From Scytonema millei VB511283 (GTDB lineage: Bacteria > Cyanobacteriota > Cyanobacteriia > Cyanobacteriales > Chroococcidiopsidaceae), in contig NZ_JTJC03000011.1 in assembly GCF_000817735.3 (NCBI RefSeq), positions 1-64,000 of the forward strand: DNA of 64,000 nt. Reading direction: 5' to 3'. A model generated the notes under the pieces. It was not told where the DNA came from and did not search any database. It saw only the letters and a program-made list of their open reading frames with translations. The translations under genes and the position numbers were made by a program. Positions 8,912 through 18,896 of the stretch are shown piece by piece (the first letter of the stretch is position 1; every line of letters starts with the position of its first letter).

Positions 8912-9454
8912 TATTAGCTCCTTATCTTTATTCTGAAAATGGTTGATTTACATTTTCATTCTTGCGCTGTTGTTTGCGATCGCAGTCCGAAATTGACTCA
9001 TCTTTTCTAGTTTAGACGAGACCGTATCTAAAATTTTGCTTCAATATTTTATGATTTCGTGCTGGTGTACAGCCTTTATTTAACAAAATTAATCGTAGCG
9101 CGAGTACTGGAGGTTAATTAAAGTTTTTTGTAAAATTTAAACTTCGCCTTACAACAATATCTCGAAAAACTAAGAAAAAATTAAAAATTTTTTACACCGA
9201 TCGTTTTTGTCACACAGTAATACACCACAGACTTAGAGTAGTGCGTTACGCCAAAGGCTAACGCAGCCTACGTAATATTGCAAAAATCAAATATGAATCC
9301 TATCTTACTGATGTTTCATCTTTTCCAGTTTTGAGTAGTGTAACAACACAACTATCGCGAGAAAATATGAATTGCGCGCGATCGCCACTAACATGAGCAA
9401 TACAATGCAATACAATATTAAAATTCATAGATAGATGTCTCGCCGATAAAGAGC
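8912..9454. other. AT-rich intergenic region
   Basis: About 540 bases between the divergent coiled-coil and DUF1499 genes. It should hold both promoters. Apart from the dispersed repeat at 9241-9265 and several GCGATCGC sites I see no gene or RNA that I can support. Confidence 0.6.
9241..9265. repeat. Dispersed repeat TGCGTTACGCCAAAGGCTAACGCA
   Basis: An imperfect palindrome (GTGCGTTACGCC and its partner GGCTAACGCA). An inverted copy with one or two differences occurs at 31054-31077, and a diverged relative lies at 10638-10697. Confidence 0.7.
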
Positions 9455-9862
9455 GTGGGTATATTTACAGGAAATAGACCAAATAACTTGGGCGTGCGCG
9501 ATGGTAAGCTAGCTCCATGTCCGAATACGCCTAACTGCGTCTCTAGTCAAAGTGCAGATGCCAGCCATAAGGTGGAGCCGCTAAACTATACATCTGCTCC
9601 CGAGGTGGCATTGACCCAACTCAAACAAGTTATCTCAAGTTTACCGAAAACGAATATTGTGACGGAAACTGACAGCTACATCTACGCTGAATTCACGAGT
9701 GCGATAATGGGTTTTGTCGATGATGTCGAGTTTTATTTAGACCGCGACGCACAAGTCTTCCACGTCCGTTCGGCTTCTCGATTGGGTAAATCCGATCTGG
9801 GCGTGAATCGCAAAAGAATAGAGACAATTCGAGCGCAGTTTCAAGAACTCCAAGCACAGTAA
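9455..9862 (+). CDS. DUF1499 family protein
   Basis: A 135-residue member of DUF1499, recognised from LAPCPNTPNCVSS near the N-terminus, DDVEFYLD in the middle and the C-terminal HVRSASRLGKSDLGVNRKRI. The function of the family is unknown. The frame is closed just upstream by a TAG (9428-9430), and the only usable initiator before the conserved region is the GTG at 9455, so the start is fairly secure. There is no signal peptide. An AGTTATC array directly follows the stop codon. Confidence 0.82.
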   Translation: MGIFTGNRPNNLGVRDGKLAPCPNTPNCVSSQSADASHKVEPLNYTSAPEVALTQLKQVISSLPKTNIVTETDSYIYAEFTSAIMGFVDDVEFYLDRDAQVFHVRSASRLGKSDLGVNRKRIETIRAQFQELQAQ

Positions 9863-9863
9863 A

Positions 9864-9894
9864 CAGTTATCAGTTATCAGTTATCAGTTATCAG
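9864..9894. repeat. STRR array, unit AGTTATC
   Basis: Four tandem AGTTATC heptamers directly after the DUF1499 stop codon. Confidence 0.85.
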
Positions 9895-9953
9895 CAAGCA
9901 AGAAGTTAGGAGTCAGGAGTTAGGAATTGGAATTAACTCGTCACTGGTCACTG

Positions 9954-9989
9954 AAAAAAAATACCCTCCTGCTGTGGCTTGAGGAGGGT
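9954..9989 (-). terminator. Hairpin terminator
   Basis: An eight-base stem (ACCCTCCT at 9963-9970, AGGAGGGT at 9982-9989) lies next to eight A on the + strand (9954-9961). Read on the minus strand this is a stem followed by a U run. It lies 170 bases beyond the stop codon of the 10161 gene and may also serve the + strand DUF1499 transcript. Confidence 0.65.
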
Positions 9990-10160
9990 TTGAATCTTTG
10001 CATGAGGAAGCAGACTGTTTGGTCTACTGAAAGATAGAATAGAAGGCTAATGTGACATAAATGTGACACAATTTTCAATTCGATCGCCTTCTCTTTCAAT
10101 TGCAATCCGTTTTTAGGGGCGTACAGGCGTGCTTCCCTAAAAATTTATGTATCTCACATA

Positions 10161-10553
10161 CTAATCTACGAAGTCTGAGGGCATATCAGGTTGTGCCTTG
10201 TCATTTGAAGAAATTGGACGCTGACCATCCACATTCAATGTCCTGTCAACTTTAAAATCATTTGCAGCGATAGGGCGTTGACCGTCAATATTTACCGTTT
10301 CTTTGATTTCTAGATCGCTGGGATCGATGGGACGGCTACCGTCTACATTCAATGTCTCTTGAGATTGTAAATTACTGGCAGTGATTGGACGCTGACCGTC
10401 CACATCCAGGGTATCGCGCACTTCATTCTTATCAGCAGCAATAGGACGTTGACCGTCAATATTCACCGTCTCTTTGACTTTAATTTCACTCGGATCGACT
10501 GGACGATTACCATCTACATTAATCGATTTTTGGGTTTGCTTCTTGCGACTCAT
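10161..10553 (-). CDS. Small protein of six 19-residue NVDGQRPI repeats
   Basis: The 130-residue protein consists of six tandem copies of a 19-residue unit with core NVDGQRPI, joined by variable acidic and polar linkers. A short basic N-terminus (MSRKKQTQKS) and an acidic tail flank them. Alternate units are most alike (KETVNIDGQRPIA recurs), which points to duplication of a two-unit block. There is no cysteine, signal peptide or membrane segment, and the composition suggests a disordered or solenoid-like cytoplasmic protein. An AGGAG ribosome site precedes the ATG. I recognise no function. Confidence 0.7.
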   Translation of the reverse strand: MSRKKQTQKSINVDGNRPVDPSEIKVKETVNIDGQRPIAADKNEVRDTLDVDGQRPITASNLQSQETLNVDGSRPIDPSDLEIKETVNIDGQRPIAANDFKVDRTLNVDGQRPISSNDKAQPDMPSDFVD

Positions 10554-10637
10554 GTTTTTCTCCTATATCGATCCTCACAGGTAAATCATTGGGCGAGGAC
10601 GGGTTTATTGAGATCTTGTTTGCGCTCTTCTTTGCGC

Positions 10638-10697
10638 CTAACGCTACGCTAACGGCTTCGCCTTCGCTATCGCTAACGCCTACGGCTGATGCGTGAC
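10638..10697. repeat. Dispersed CTAACG/GCTTCGCC-type repeat
   Basis: A GC-rich, partly self-complementary stretch (TAACGCTACGCTAACGGC, TTCGCCTTCGCTATCGCTAACGCC) in the gap upstream of the NVDG protein. It resembles the element at 9241 and the GGCTTCGCC-like insert in gloB. It has no coding role that I can see. Confidence 0.5.
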
Positions 10698-10769
10698 AAA
10701 AACTCAGAGCGCAATATAAACCTTAGCTTTACAAACACGCTAAAAACATCTACTAAAAGTCTAAACATT

Positions 10770-10800
10770 AAAAATCCCCCACCCGTAGGTGAGGGATTTT
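10770..10800 (-). terminator. Terminator of the psaAB operon
   Basis: AAAATCCCCCACC pairs with GGTGAGGGATTTT (one mismatch) around a small loop. Read on the minus strand the stem ends in a U-rich run. It lies 30 bases beyond the psaB stop codon. Confidence 0.8.
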
Positions 10801-10830
10801 CTCATTTAACTACACAACTAGGTAGAGGCG

Positions 10831-13044
10831 TTAACCAAACTTACCAGCCGTGGAGGCAATGAGGAACGCAGCATACGTGAGGATGTATCCAGCAGCGAAG
10901 TGACCTAAGCCGACAATCCGAGCTTGAACGATGGATAGAGCCACGGGCTTGTCTTTCCAACGAATTAGGTTCGCTAGTGGAGTCCGCTCGTGCGCCCAGA
11001 CCAAAGTTTCGATCAATTCTTGCCAGTAACCGCGCCAAGAGATCAGGAACATGAAACCAGTTGCCCAGATCAAGTGTCCGAGGAGGAACATCCAAGCCCA
11101 GACAGACAGGTTGTTCATGCCATAGGGGTTGTAGCCGTTAATTAGCTGAGCTGAATACAGCCACAGGTAATCGCGCAGCCAGCCCATCAAGTATGTCGAA
11201 GACTCGTTGAATTGAGCTACGTTGCCTTGCCAAATACCTAAGTGCTTCCAGTGCCAGTAGAACGTGACCCAACCAGCAGTGTTTAGTACCCAGAAAGCAG
11301 CTAGGTAGAAGGAGTCCCAAGCGGAGATGTCGCAAGTACCACCACGACCAGGACCGTCGCAAGGGAAGGCATAACCGAAGTCTTTCTTATCGGGCATCAG
11401 CTTGGAACCACGGGCATCCAACGCGCCTTTCACGAGTACCAACACGGTTGTGTGGATCGCCAAGGCAAAAGCGTGGTGTACCAAGAAGTCGCCAGGACCG
11501 ATGGTCAAGAATAGAGAGTTCGTGCCGTTATTGATTGCATCCAACCAGTTAGGCAGCCATGCAGCGCCAGCGGTGGAAGCAACGCTATCGGGATTCGATA
11601 GCAGGGTATCGAAGCCGTACAGTACTTTACCGTGAGCGCCCTGAATGAACTGCGCGAAGACTGGTTCGATCAGGATTTGCTTTTCAGGAGTACCGAAAGC
11701 AACCACTACGTCGTTATGAACGTATAGACCCAAGGTGTGGAAGCCCAAGAAGAGAGACACCCAAGACAAGTGGGAGATAATCGCTTCTTTGTGCTTCAAG
11801 ACGCGATCGAGAACGTTGCCTTTGTTTTGCTCTGGGTCGTAGTCGCGTACCCAGAAGATTGCAGCGTGGGCAAACGCACCCAACATCAACGCACAAGCAA
11901 TGTACTGGTGATGGGTATACAGCGCTGCTTGTGTCGTGAAGTCTTGCCCGATGAAGGCGTAGGGAGGCATCGCGTACATGTGCTGCGCGACCAAGGATGT
12001 GATCGTTCCCAGTGCAGCCAATGCCAAAGACAGTTGGAAGTGCAGGGAGTTGTTGATCGTGTCGTACAAGCCTTGGTGAGGCAGGTTGAACTGACCTTCA
12101 GTGCTAGCGCCGAAGAATTTCTTGGCGTTGAGCATTTCTTTGATGCTATGACCGATCCCAAAGTTGGTACGGTACATGTGTCCGGCGACGATGAATAATA
12201 CCGCGATCGCCAGGTGGTGGTGTGCCATGTCCGTCAGCCACAAAGACTGGGTTTGGGGATGGAAACCACCTAAGAAAGTTAGAATTGCGGTTCCTGCGCC
12301 CTGACTCGTACCAAATACGTGATTGGCAGTGTCGGGGTTAGCAGCATACGCGCCCCAGTTTCCAGAAAAGAAGGGTTGTAGCCCATCTGGATGAGGTGGG
12401 GTGGTGAGGAAGTTACTCCAACCAACGTGCTGTCCGCGAGATTCGGGGATTGCAACGTGAACTAGGTGTCCGGTCCAAGCTAAGGAGCTAACGCCAAACA
12501 GACCAGCTAAGTGATGGTTGAGGCGTGGCTCGGCGCTCTTGAACCAGGAAAGACTGGGGCGGAACTTGGGTTGCAGGTGCAGCCAGCCAGCGAACAGGAA
12601 GAGAGACGCTAGTAGCAGCAGGAAAACAGAACCCATGTAGAGGTCGTTATTTGTCCGCATCCCAATGGTGTACCACCAGTGGTAAACACCAGAGTAAGCA
12701 ATGTTAACCGGATAGCTAGCACCAGCTTGGGTGAAAGCATCAACTGCGGCTTTACCGAATTGTGGGTCCCAGATCGCATGAGCGATCGGACGGACGTGCA
12801 ATGGGTCTTTAATCCACTGCTCGAAGTTGCCTTGCCAAGCGACGTGGAACAGCAGGCTAGATGCCCACAGGAAGATGATTGCCAAGTGACCGAAGTGAGT
12901 GGCGAAGAGTTTCTGATACAGATTCTCTTCGGTCATCCCGTCGTGGCTTTCAAAGTCGTGAGCGGTGGCGATGCCGTACCAAATCCGACGTGTCGTCGGG
13001 TCCTGGGCTAGGTCTTGGCTAAATTTAGGGAATTTTGTTGCCAT
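10831..13044 (-). CDS. psaB: Photosystem I P700 chlorophyll a apoprotein A2
   Basis: PsaB forms, with PsaA, the reaction-centre heterodimer of photosystem I in the thylakoid membrane. It binds P700, antenna chlorophylls and half of the F_X iron-sulfur cluster. The 737 residues contain many histidine-rich transmembrane helices, and the F_X loop [12 protein letters not shown], with its two cysteines, is intact. The N-terminus [16 protein letters not shown] and the end TAGKFG are canonical. It lies 64 bases downstream of psaA, with a hairpin between them, in the conserved psaA-psaB operon. No regulators of far-red light acclimation lie nearby, so this looks like the ordinary copy. Confidence 0.98.
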   Translation of the reverse strand: MATKFPKFSQDLAQDPTTRRIWYGIATAHDFESHDGMTEENLYQKLFATHFGHLAIIFLWASSLLFHVAWQGNFEQWIKDPLHVRPIAHAIWDPQFGKAAVDAFTQAGASYPVNIAYSGVYHWWYTIGMRTNNDLYMGSVFLLLLASLFLFAGWLHLQPKFRPSLSWFKSAEPRLNHHLAGLFGVSSLAWTGHLVHVAIPESRGQHVGWSNFLTTPPHPDGLQPFFSGNWGAYAANPDTANHVFGTSQGAGTAILTFLGGFHPQTQSLWLTDMAHHHLAIAVLFIVAGHMYRTNFGIGHSIKEMLNAKKFFGASTEGQFNLPHQGLYDTINNSLHFQLSLALAALGTITSLVAQHMYAMPPYAFIGQDFTTQAALYTHHQYIACALMLGAFAHAAIFWVRDYDPEQNKGNVLDRVLKHKEAIISHLSWVSLFLGFHTLGLYVHNDVVVAFGTPEKQILIEPVFAQFIQGAHGKVLYGFDTLLSNPDSVASTAGAAWLPNWLDAINNGTNSLFLTIGPGDFLVHHAFALAIHTTVLVLVKGALDARGSKLMPDKKDFGYAFPCDGPGRGGTCDISAWDSFYLAAFWVLNTAGWVTFYWHWKHLGIWQGNVAQFNESSTYLMGWLRDYLWLYSAQLINGYNPYGMNNLSVWAWMFLLGHLIWATGFMFLISWRGYWQELIETLVWAHERTPLANLIRWKDKPVALSIVQARIVGLGHFAAGYILTYAAFLIASTAGKFG

Positions 13045-13072
13045 AGGTTACGTGAATCCTCTGACCTATTGC

Positions 13073-13100
13073 CATCAGCAATCCATAAGAATTGCTGATG
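13073..13100 (-). promoter_or_regulatory. Hairpin in the psaA-psaB intercistronic region
   Basis: A perfect ten-base stem (CATCAGCAAT and ATTGCTGATG) with an eight-base loop lies in the 64 bases between psaA and psaB. No T run follows on the minus strand. It looks like an mRNA processing or stability element and not a full terminator. Confidence 0.55.
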
Positions 13101-13108
13101 ACTGAATG

Positions 13109-15367
13109 CTAACCTACTGAAAGTATTCGCGCCTCGAAGAACGCCCAGATCGTGACGATCGCCCCCAAGAGGTAGTGGGCTACTCCCACAGCTCGACCTT
13201 GAATGATGCTCAAAGCGCGAGGCTGTACGGTAGGAGCGACTTTTAACTTGTTGTGCGCCCAAACGATCGATTCGATCAGTTCTTGCCAGTAGCCGCGACC
13301 GCTGAACAAGAACATTAAGCTAAATGCCCAGACAAAGTGAGCGCCTAAGAACAGCAGTCCGTAAGCGGACAACGCCGAACCGTAGGACTGAATCACCTGA
13401 GCGGCTTGCGCCCACTGATAGTCGCGCAACCAGCCGTTGATGGTAGTGGCGCTGAGGGCAAAGTTGCCTGCCGTAATGTGATTGATCGTACCGTCTGGGT
13501 CTACCGTGCCCCACACGTCCGATTGCATCTTCCAGCTGAAGTGGTAGACGGCGATCGCGATCGTGTTGAACATCCAGAACAAACCTAAGAATACGTGATC
13601 CCAACCAGAAACCTGGCAAGTACCGCCGCGTCCTGGACCGTCGCAAGGGAAGCGGAAGCCCAAGTTAGCCTTGTCTGGGATCAAGCGAGAGTTACGGGCA
13701 AACAAGAAGCCCTTAAGCAGGATTAGTACGGTAACGTGGATTTGGAAAGCGTGGATGTGGTGGATCATGAAATCCGCCGTACCCAACGCGATCGGCATCA
13801 TGGCGACTTTTCCACCTACAGCCAGCACGCCGCCACCGAAAGCATAGCTGACGGGTTCGAGGGCGTTAGGAGCGGTAGAACCAGGAGCCAAGGTGTGTAG
13901 GTTTTGTACCCACTGCGCGAATACGGGCTGAAGTTGAATCGCCGTATCCGAGAACATATCCTGGGGACGACCGAGCGCTTGCATCGTGTCGTTATGGATG
14001 TACAAGCCGAAGCTATGGAAGCCGAGGAACATGCACACCCAGTTGAGGTGAGAAATGATAGCGTCGCGGTGACGAAGTACCCGATCCAGAACGTTGTTCA
14101 TGTTCGTGGCTGGATCGTAATCCCGCACCATAAAGATGGTGGCGTGAGCTGCACCACCGACGATACAGAAAGCGCCAATCCACATGTGGTGAGTGAAAAT
14201 GGACAGCTGAGTTGCGTAGTCGGTTGCCAAGTACGGATACGGAGGCATCGCGTACATGTGATGCGCCACGATAATCGTCAGCGAACCCAGCATTGCTAAG
14301 TTGGTTCCCAACTGAGCGTGCCAGGAAGTAGTCATGTTTTCAAACAGACCTTTATGACCGTCTCCGGTGAAGGGTCCTTTGTGATTTTCCAGAATTTCCT
14401 TCAAGCTGTGACCGATGCCCCAGTTCGTCCGGTACATGTGTCCGGCAATGATGAACAGTACGGCGATCGCCAAGTGGTGGTGCGCTTGATCTGTCAACCA
14501 CAGTCCACCAGTAACGGGATTAAGTCCGCCCTTGAAGGTGAGGAAGTCAGCGTATGCGCCCCAGTTCAACGTCCAGAAGGGCGTTAAGCCTTGAGCAAAA
14601 CTGGGATATAACTCAGTCATCAAGTTGGAGTTGAGGATAAATTCTTGCGGCAAAGGAATATCCTTTGGTGCTACCCCCGCATCCAACAGCTTGTTAATTG
14701 GCAAAGATACGTGGATCTGGTGTCCTGCCCATGCCAAGCTACCTAGACCTAACAATCCTGCTAGGTGGTGGTTTAGCATCGACTCGACATTCTGGAACCA
14801 TTCCAACTTAGGAGCGCGTTTGTGGTAGTGGAACCAACCAGCAAAGAGCATCAGCGCTGCCATGACTAAACCGCCAATGGCTGTGCAGTAGAGTTGGAAC
14901 GTGTTCGTGATGCCAGCACCACGCCAAATTTGGAAAAATCCAGATGTAATCTGAATGCCGTGGAAGCCACCACCGACATCAGCATTTAAAATGTCTTGAC
15001 CAACAACAGACCAGACGACCTGAGCGCTAGGCTTCACGCCCAGCGGATCGGCTAGCCAAGCTTCATAGTTTGAAAAACGAGCGCCATGAAAATACATCCC
15101 GCTCAACCAGATGAAGATCACCGCTAAGTGACCGAAGTGAGCGGCGAAGATTTTACGGGAAATATCTTCTAGGTCGCTGGTATGCGTATCGAAATCGTGT
15201 GCGAGGGCGTGCAGGTTCCAAATCCAGGTTGTGGTTTTGGGACCTCTAGACAAGGTGCGATCGAAATGTCCTGGTTTTGACCACAACTCAAATGAAGTTG
15301 GGACTGGATCGTTATCGACCACAACTCTTGCTTTCTTTTCCTCTCGCTCCGGAGGACTGATCGTCAT
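13109..15367 (-). CDS. psaA: Photosystem I P700 chlorophyll a apoprotein A1
   Basis: PsaA is the partner of PsaB in the photosystem I core. It has 752 residues, starting [20 protein letters not shown] and ending EARILSVG, both canonical. The F_X ligand loop [12 protein letters not shown] is present, as are the paired histidine motifs of the eleven transmembrane helices. A strong ribosome site (GAGAGGAGAG read on the minus strand, about 15370-15380) precedes the ATG. It is the first gene of the psaAB operon. The promoter must lie in the 530-base upstream gap. Confidence 0.98.
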   Translation of the reverse strand: MTISPPEREEKKARVVVDNDPVPTSFELWSKPGHFDRTLSRGPKTTTWIWNLHALAHDFDTHTSDLEDISRKIFAAHFGHLAVIFIWLSGMYFHGARFSNYEAWLADPLGVKPSAQVVWSVVGQDILNADVGGGFHGIQITSGFFQIWRGAGITNTFQLYCTAIGGLVMAALMLFAGWFHYHKRAPKLEWFQNVESMLNHHLAGLLGLGSLAWAGHQIHVSLPINKLLDAGVAPKDIPLPQEFILNSNLMTELYPSFAQGLTPFWTLNWGAYADFLTFKGGLNPVTGGLWLTDQAHHHLAIAVLFIIAGHMYRTNWGIGHSLKEILENHKGPFTGDGHKGLFENMTTSWHAQLGTNLAMLGSLTIIVAHHMYAMPPYPYLATDYATQLSIFTHHMWIGAFCIVGGAAHATIFMVRDYDPATNMNNVLDRVLRHRDAIISHLNWVCMFLGFHSFGLYIHNDTMQALGRPQDMFSDTAIQLQPVFAQWVQNLHTLAPGSTAPNALEPVSYAFGGGVLAVGGKVAMMPIALGTADFMIHHIHAFQIHVTVLILLKGFLFARNSRLIPDKANLGFRFPCDGPGRGGTCQVSGWDHVFLGLFWMFNTIAIAVYHFSWKMQSDVWGTVDPDGTINHITAGNFALSATTINGWLRDYQWAQAAQVIQSYGSALSAYGLLFLGAHFVWAFSLMFLFSGRGYWQELIESIVWAHNKLKVAPTVQPRALSIIQGRAVGVAHYLLGAIVTIWAFFEARILSVG

Positions 15368-15900
15368 TTAGACTCTCCTCTCTTGACAAGGAAACAGGAG
15401 TGGTTTAATTCACAAATCGATTTTCTTTGAAGAAGCCAACCATTTTGTCTGCTTTATGACATCCATCAGGTAGACAAGAAGACCGATCGTGAAACTGCTT
15501 TCTGATGAATTATAAAATCTCGCTTGTCTTCATCTTAGGCGTTTGTTAACAATAATTCAAAATTGCTCAACATTAAGCAGGTTCAGGTGTCCAAGTTTCC
15601 ATGACTGTGAAAAAAGTCAAGGGGTTATTTATATAATTTACAAAGCTAAATAATTTGCAACACTTATGAAGAAAGGAGTCAGAAATCAGGAGACAGGAGA
15701 CAGAAGTTATGTCTGGAGAGCGAAGTTTTTTAGTCAATAGATTTGTAGAACCGCAAGTCACTTGTATTAGTAGATACTCAGACCGCGAAAGCTGAGCTGT
15801 CGTCTGGCACAATCTGTAAATCATTTCAGGCGATTTACCTACAACCCTTAAAATTTAGATTGAGGGTGACAGTAAATTTCGAGCATGAGGAGCATTTGAG
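15368..15900. other. psaA upstream regulatory region and divergent gap
   Basis: About 530 bases between the divergent psaA and the 15901 lipoprotein gene. The part next to psaA should hold its light-regulated promoter, though I cannot fix -10 and -35 boxes by eye. AGGAGACAGGAGACAG-type short repeats occur near 15675-15705. An 83-codon minus-strand frame at 15573-15824 has no gene-like features. Confidence 0.55.
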
Positions 15901-17892
15901 GTGGTGGCGATCGCAAAACTACAAAAAATGGCTAAGGCTGCGATCGCAGTTTTAGTCTCAGCATGTTTGAGCTTAGGTTTAGTAAGTTGTGGCAGTTCGG
16001 ATACTTTACGCGCTGCTACTCCCCCAAACGCCCGTAGCACAGTCCAACTTGCAGGCAACATTACCGAAGTCGCCCCACCGGAAGCTATTCTACAACTGCG
16101 TCAAGCCTTAGAATCTCGCCAGCCGCAAGTCAAAATCTTGTCTCCTCAGCCTGATGAGGTGCTGCAAGACGATACGGTATCAGCCCGCTTTCAAGTCCAA
16201 GACCTACCTGTCTTTCAAAATTCAGATTTAGGCTTAGGTCCCCATCTTCACGTTATTCTCGATAACCAGCCCTACGAAGCCGTCTACGACGTGCAAAAGC
16301 CTTTTGTCCTATCCAACCTCTCTCCAGGTACTCACACGCTGCGCGTCTTCGCTTCCCGCCCTTGGCACGAAAGTTTTAAGAATGAGGGTGCATACGCCCA
16401 AACTACATTTCACGTTTTTACTAAAACCGACGATAACAACCCTAACTCTAGCCAGCCATTATTAACCTACAGTCGTCCTAAGGGTAGCTATGGGGCAGAA
16501 CCAATCCTACTCGACTTTTACCTCACCAACGCCCCTCTACACCTCGCTGCCCAAGCCGATCCTCAAGACGAAGTTCCCGACTGGCGTATCCGTTGTACGA
16601 TTAACGGCAAGAGTTTTATCATCGATCGCTGGGAACCGATTTACCTTAAAGGCTTTAACACGGGGAAAAACTGGGTACAACTCGAATTTCTCGACGAACA
16701 AGGCAACCCAGTCAAGAATGTTTTCAATAACACCGTCCGCGTCATTTCTTACGATCCGAATAGTCAAGATACTCTTTCAAAACTGGTAAGGGGTGAATTA
16801 TCCGCCGCCGCAGCCCGTGGTATTATCGATCCTGACTACAAGGGCGAAGTAGAAGCAGCGCCTACACCCGTACCACCAGCAGTAGAAGAGACTACTCCAT
16901 CGCAACCAGAAGAGAGACAAGCCGAACCGGAAGAAAAGCCTGCCGAAACAGAAATTGAAACCCCAGAAATTGAAACTAAAGAACCAACCCCGGTACCTCC
17001 AGCCAAGGCAGAAGAACCGAAAGGATTTTTCAATCGCTTCCGTCGTCCTGCTGCTACTCCATCTCCGGCGCTACCGGAAGTCAAAGAATCTCCCGCACCG
17101 GAGTTAACTCCACCTGCTGTAGAACCACAGCCAGAAATTTCGCCGGAAGTGGAATCTGCTGTAGAACCAGAAGAGAAACCCGAAGCAGCACCAAAAAAAC
17201 TAGAGGAAGAACAACCGAAAGGATTTTTCAATCGCTTCCGCCGTTCGCCAGTTGTTGCACCATCGCCAACACCAGAAGTAGAAGCACCTGCACCAGAATT
17301 AACTACTCCTGAAGCAACGGAACCATTACCAGAAATTGCCCCAGAAGTACCAGCAGTAGAAATTACGCCACCAGTCGCACCGACTCCAGCAACTCCCGAC
17401 TCCCCAGTACGGGCGCACAGCAGTGCGCCCCTACCGACTCCCGACTCCCGTACGGGCGGGTTTAGAAACCCGCCCCTACCGACTCCCGACTCCCAACGTT
17501 TTGGCGGCTATTTTAATCGTTTTCGTCGTCCACCAACGGCTACACCAACGCCTACTTTGCCTGAAGTGGAAGAATCACCCGCATCCGAGTTAACTACTCC
17601 TGAAGAGGAAACTACTACTCAAGAAATTGCACCAGAGTTAACAACACCAGTAGAACCAACTCAACCAATTGCGCCAGAAACACCAAAGACTCAAAATCCA
17701 ATTGGTCAAAAATTTGGTGGTTATTTCAATCGTTTTCGTCGTCCTCAAGTCACGCCATCTCCTAACGTGTCTCCTGCATTACCAGAAATTACCGCACCAA
17801 GCGAACAACCGATTCCCGAAACTGAAAGTTCAGGCGATGCAGAGTTAGTACCACCTGTAGGTGTACCTGAAAATATGGGCGATCGCAATTAA
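15901..17892 (+). CDS. Lipoprotein with FNRFRRP repeat tail
   Basis: The protein begins with a lipoprotein signal (hydrophobic run, then lipobox LVSC with Cys30), so it should be membrane-anchored on the periplasmic or thylakoid lumen side. Residues about 60-300 form a conserved globular region (QVKILSPQPDEVL, LGPHLHVILDN, GTHTLRVFASRPWHES) that looks like an all-beta domain. From about residue 320 it is a Pro/Glu/Thr-rich tail with four copies of FNRFRRP or FNRFRRS. Between the second and third copies lie about 35 residues encoded by dispersed DNA repeats (PDSPVRAHSSAPLPTPDS). The start is the GTG after GAGGAG. The function is unknown. Confidence 0.75.
   Translation: MVAIAKLQKMAKAAIAVLVSACLSLGLVSCGSSDTLRAATPPNARSTVQLAGNITEVAPPEAILQLRQALESRQPQVKILSPQPDEVLQDDTVSARFQVQDLPVFQNSDLGLGPHLHVILDNQPYEAVYDVQKPFVLSNLSPGTHTLRVFASRPWHESFKNEGAYAQTTFHVFTKTDDNNPNSSQPLLTYSRPKGSYGAEPILLDFYLTNAPLHLAAQADPQDEVPDWRIRCTINGKSFIIDRWEPIYLKGFNTGKNWVQLEFLDEQGNPVKNVFNNTVRVISYDPNSQDTLSKLVRGELSAAAARGIIDPDYKGEVEAAPTPVPPAVEETTPSQPEERQAEPEEKPAETEIETPEIETKEPTPVPPAKAEEPKGFFNRFRRPAATPSPALPEVKESPAPELTPPAVEPQPEISPEVESAVEPEEKPEAAPKKLEEEQPKGFFNRFRRSPVVAPSPTPEVEAPAPELTTPEATEPLPEIAPEVPAVEITPPVAPTPATPDSPVRAHSSAPLPTPDSRTGGFRNPPLPTPDSQRFGGYFNRFRRPPTATPTPTLPEVEESPASELTTPEEETTTQEIAPELTTPVEPTQPIAPETPKTQNPIGQKFGGYFNRFRRPQVTPSPNVSPALPEITAPSEQPIPETESSGDAELVPPVGVPENMGDRN
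17407..17479. repeat. Two dispersed palindromes inside the 15901 gene
   Basis: GTACGGGCGCACAG/CAGTGCGCCCCTAC (17407-17434) and GTACGGGCGGGTTT/AAACCCGCCCCTAC (17450-17479) are separated and flanked by ACTCCCG units. Both belong to the GTACGGGCG...CGCCCCTAC family seen elsewhere, and both are translated in frame. Confidence 0.85.
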
Positions 17893-18090
17893 GCAAGTCA
17901 AAAGTGAAAAGTTAAAAGTCAAAAAGGGAAAATATATCTCTGGTAAGGCTTTTGGCTGCTACCTATAAGCAAATTAAATGTGAGACAACTTAGAAATATG
18001 TATCAATAGATTGTGTAGGTCGAAAGCTTGAAGTATAAGGTATTCAATACGCTCAATATTATGAAGGCGCACATTTATGCGCCCCTACTA

Positions 18091-18678
18091 CTAATATCTC
18101 TTTTTTGGTTTAGCCAATAAACGAGCCGCGATCGCACCTCCAATAAATCCGAATAAATGCCCTTGCCAGGAAATACCGTATTGGATCGGTAAAACTCCCC
18201 AAATCATCCCGCCGTAAAGGAAGCCCACAACAAGAGAAAATAAGATGGCAGCGAAACTACGTTCAAAATAGCCGCGTAGGAGTAAAAACCCAAAATAACC
18301 AAAAATAACTCCACTCGCACCGACATGAATTGAATAAGGCGAACCAGTCAGCCATACACCCAATCCGCTGACGAGCATTGTAACGATGCTGACGACAAAA
18401 AAATCGCTGGTTTCTCGTAACATCACTAACCAGCCTAAAGTGAGAAAAGGGATTGTATTCGCAATCAAATGCCCCAATCCACCGTGTAAAAAAGGGGCAA
18501 AGAAAATGCCCCGCAAGCCGATAAAACTGTGGGGACGAATACCAAAAGCGTCTAATCTACCTCTAAAAAAGAAGATATCTATAAATTCGCTAATCCACAT
18601 GAGGGCAACGAGTCCACCCAACACGAAAATTTGGGTTTGAATTTCCCGCGCGATCGCTCCAGATTCTTGTTTACTCAT
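18091..18678 (-). CDS. Rhomboid family intramembrane serine protease
   Basis: A 195-residue polytopic membrane protein with the rhomboid catalytic elements. These are the HxxxN motif in GHLIANT (His70 to Asn74), the nucleophile Ser122 in GASG and the partner His174 in WQGHLFGF. Six hydrophobic segments are visible, the minimal rhomboid core, with no extra domain. Rhomboids cleave transmembrane substrates within the bilayer; the substrate here is unknown. A short gap with a GCGCACATTTATGCGC hairpin lies downstream. Active-site residues are all present, so it should be active. Confidence 0.88.
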   Translation of the reverse strand: MSKQESGAIAREIQTQIFVLGGLVALMWISEFIDIFFFRGRLDAFGIRPHSFIGLRGIFFAPFLHGGLGHLIANTIPFLTLGWLVMLRETSDFFVVSIVTMLVSGLGVWLTGSPYSIHVGASGVIFGYFGFLLLRGYFERSFAAILFSLVVGFLYGGMIWGVLPIQYGISWQGHLFGFIGGAIAARLLAKPKKRY

Positions 18679-18896
18679 AGTTCATAGTTACGAAGTTGGT
18701 AGCAGCCTACCCCACACTCAAAACTTCTTAGCTAAAAGATAATTTGCACGAACTCAGGCAGCAAATACAACACTATCTGTGGCTGTGCTTGTATTTTAAT
18801 TGGAAGTTTGCGCGATCGCCAATTGACGCGATCGCCTGGATACAACTCTAGCGGCTTGCTACTCATATTAAACGAACGAGCATGAGTTGAGAAATT

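Noticed and set aside
11737-12198. Long + strand frames antisense to psaB and psaA
   Set aside because: They are shadows of the strongly conserved photosystem genes on the minus strand.
15573-15824. 83-codon minus-strand frame upstream of psaA
   Set aside because: No ribosome site, no protein-like composition, and it covers short repeats in what should be a promoter region.
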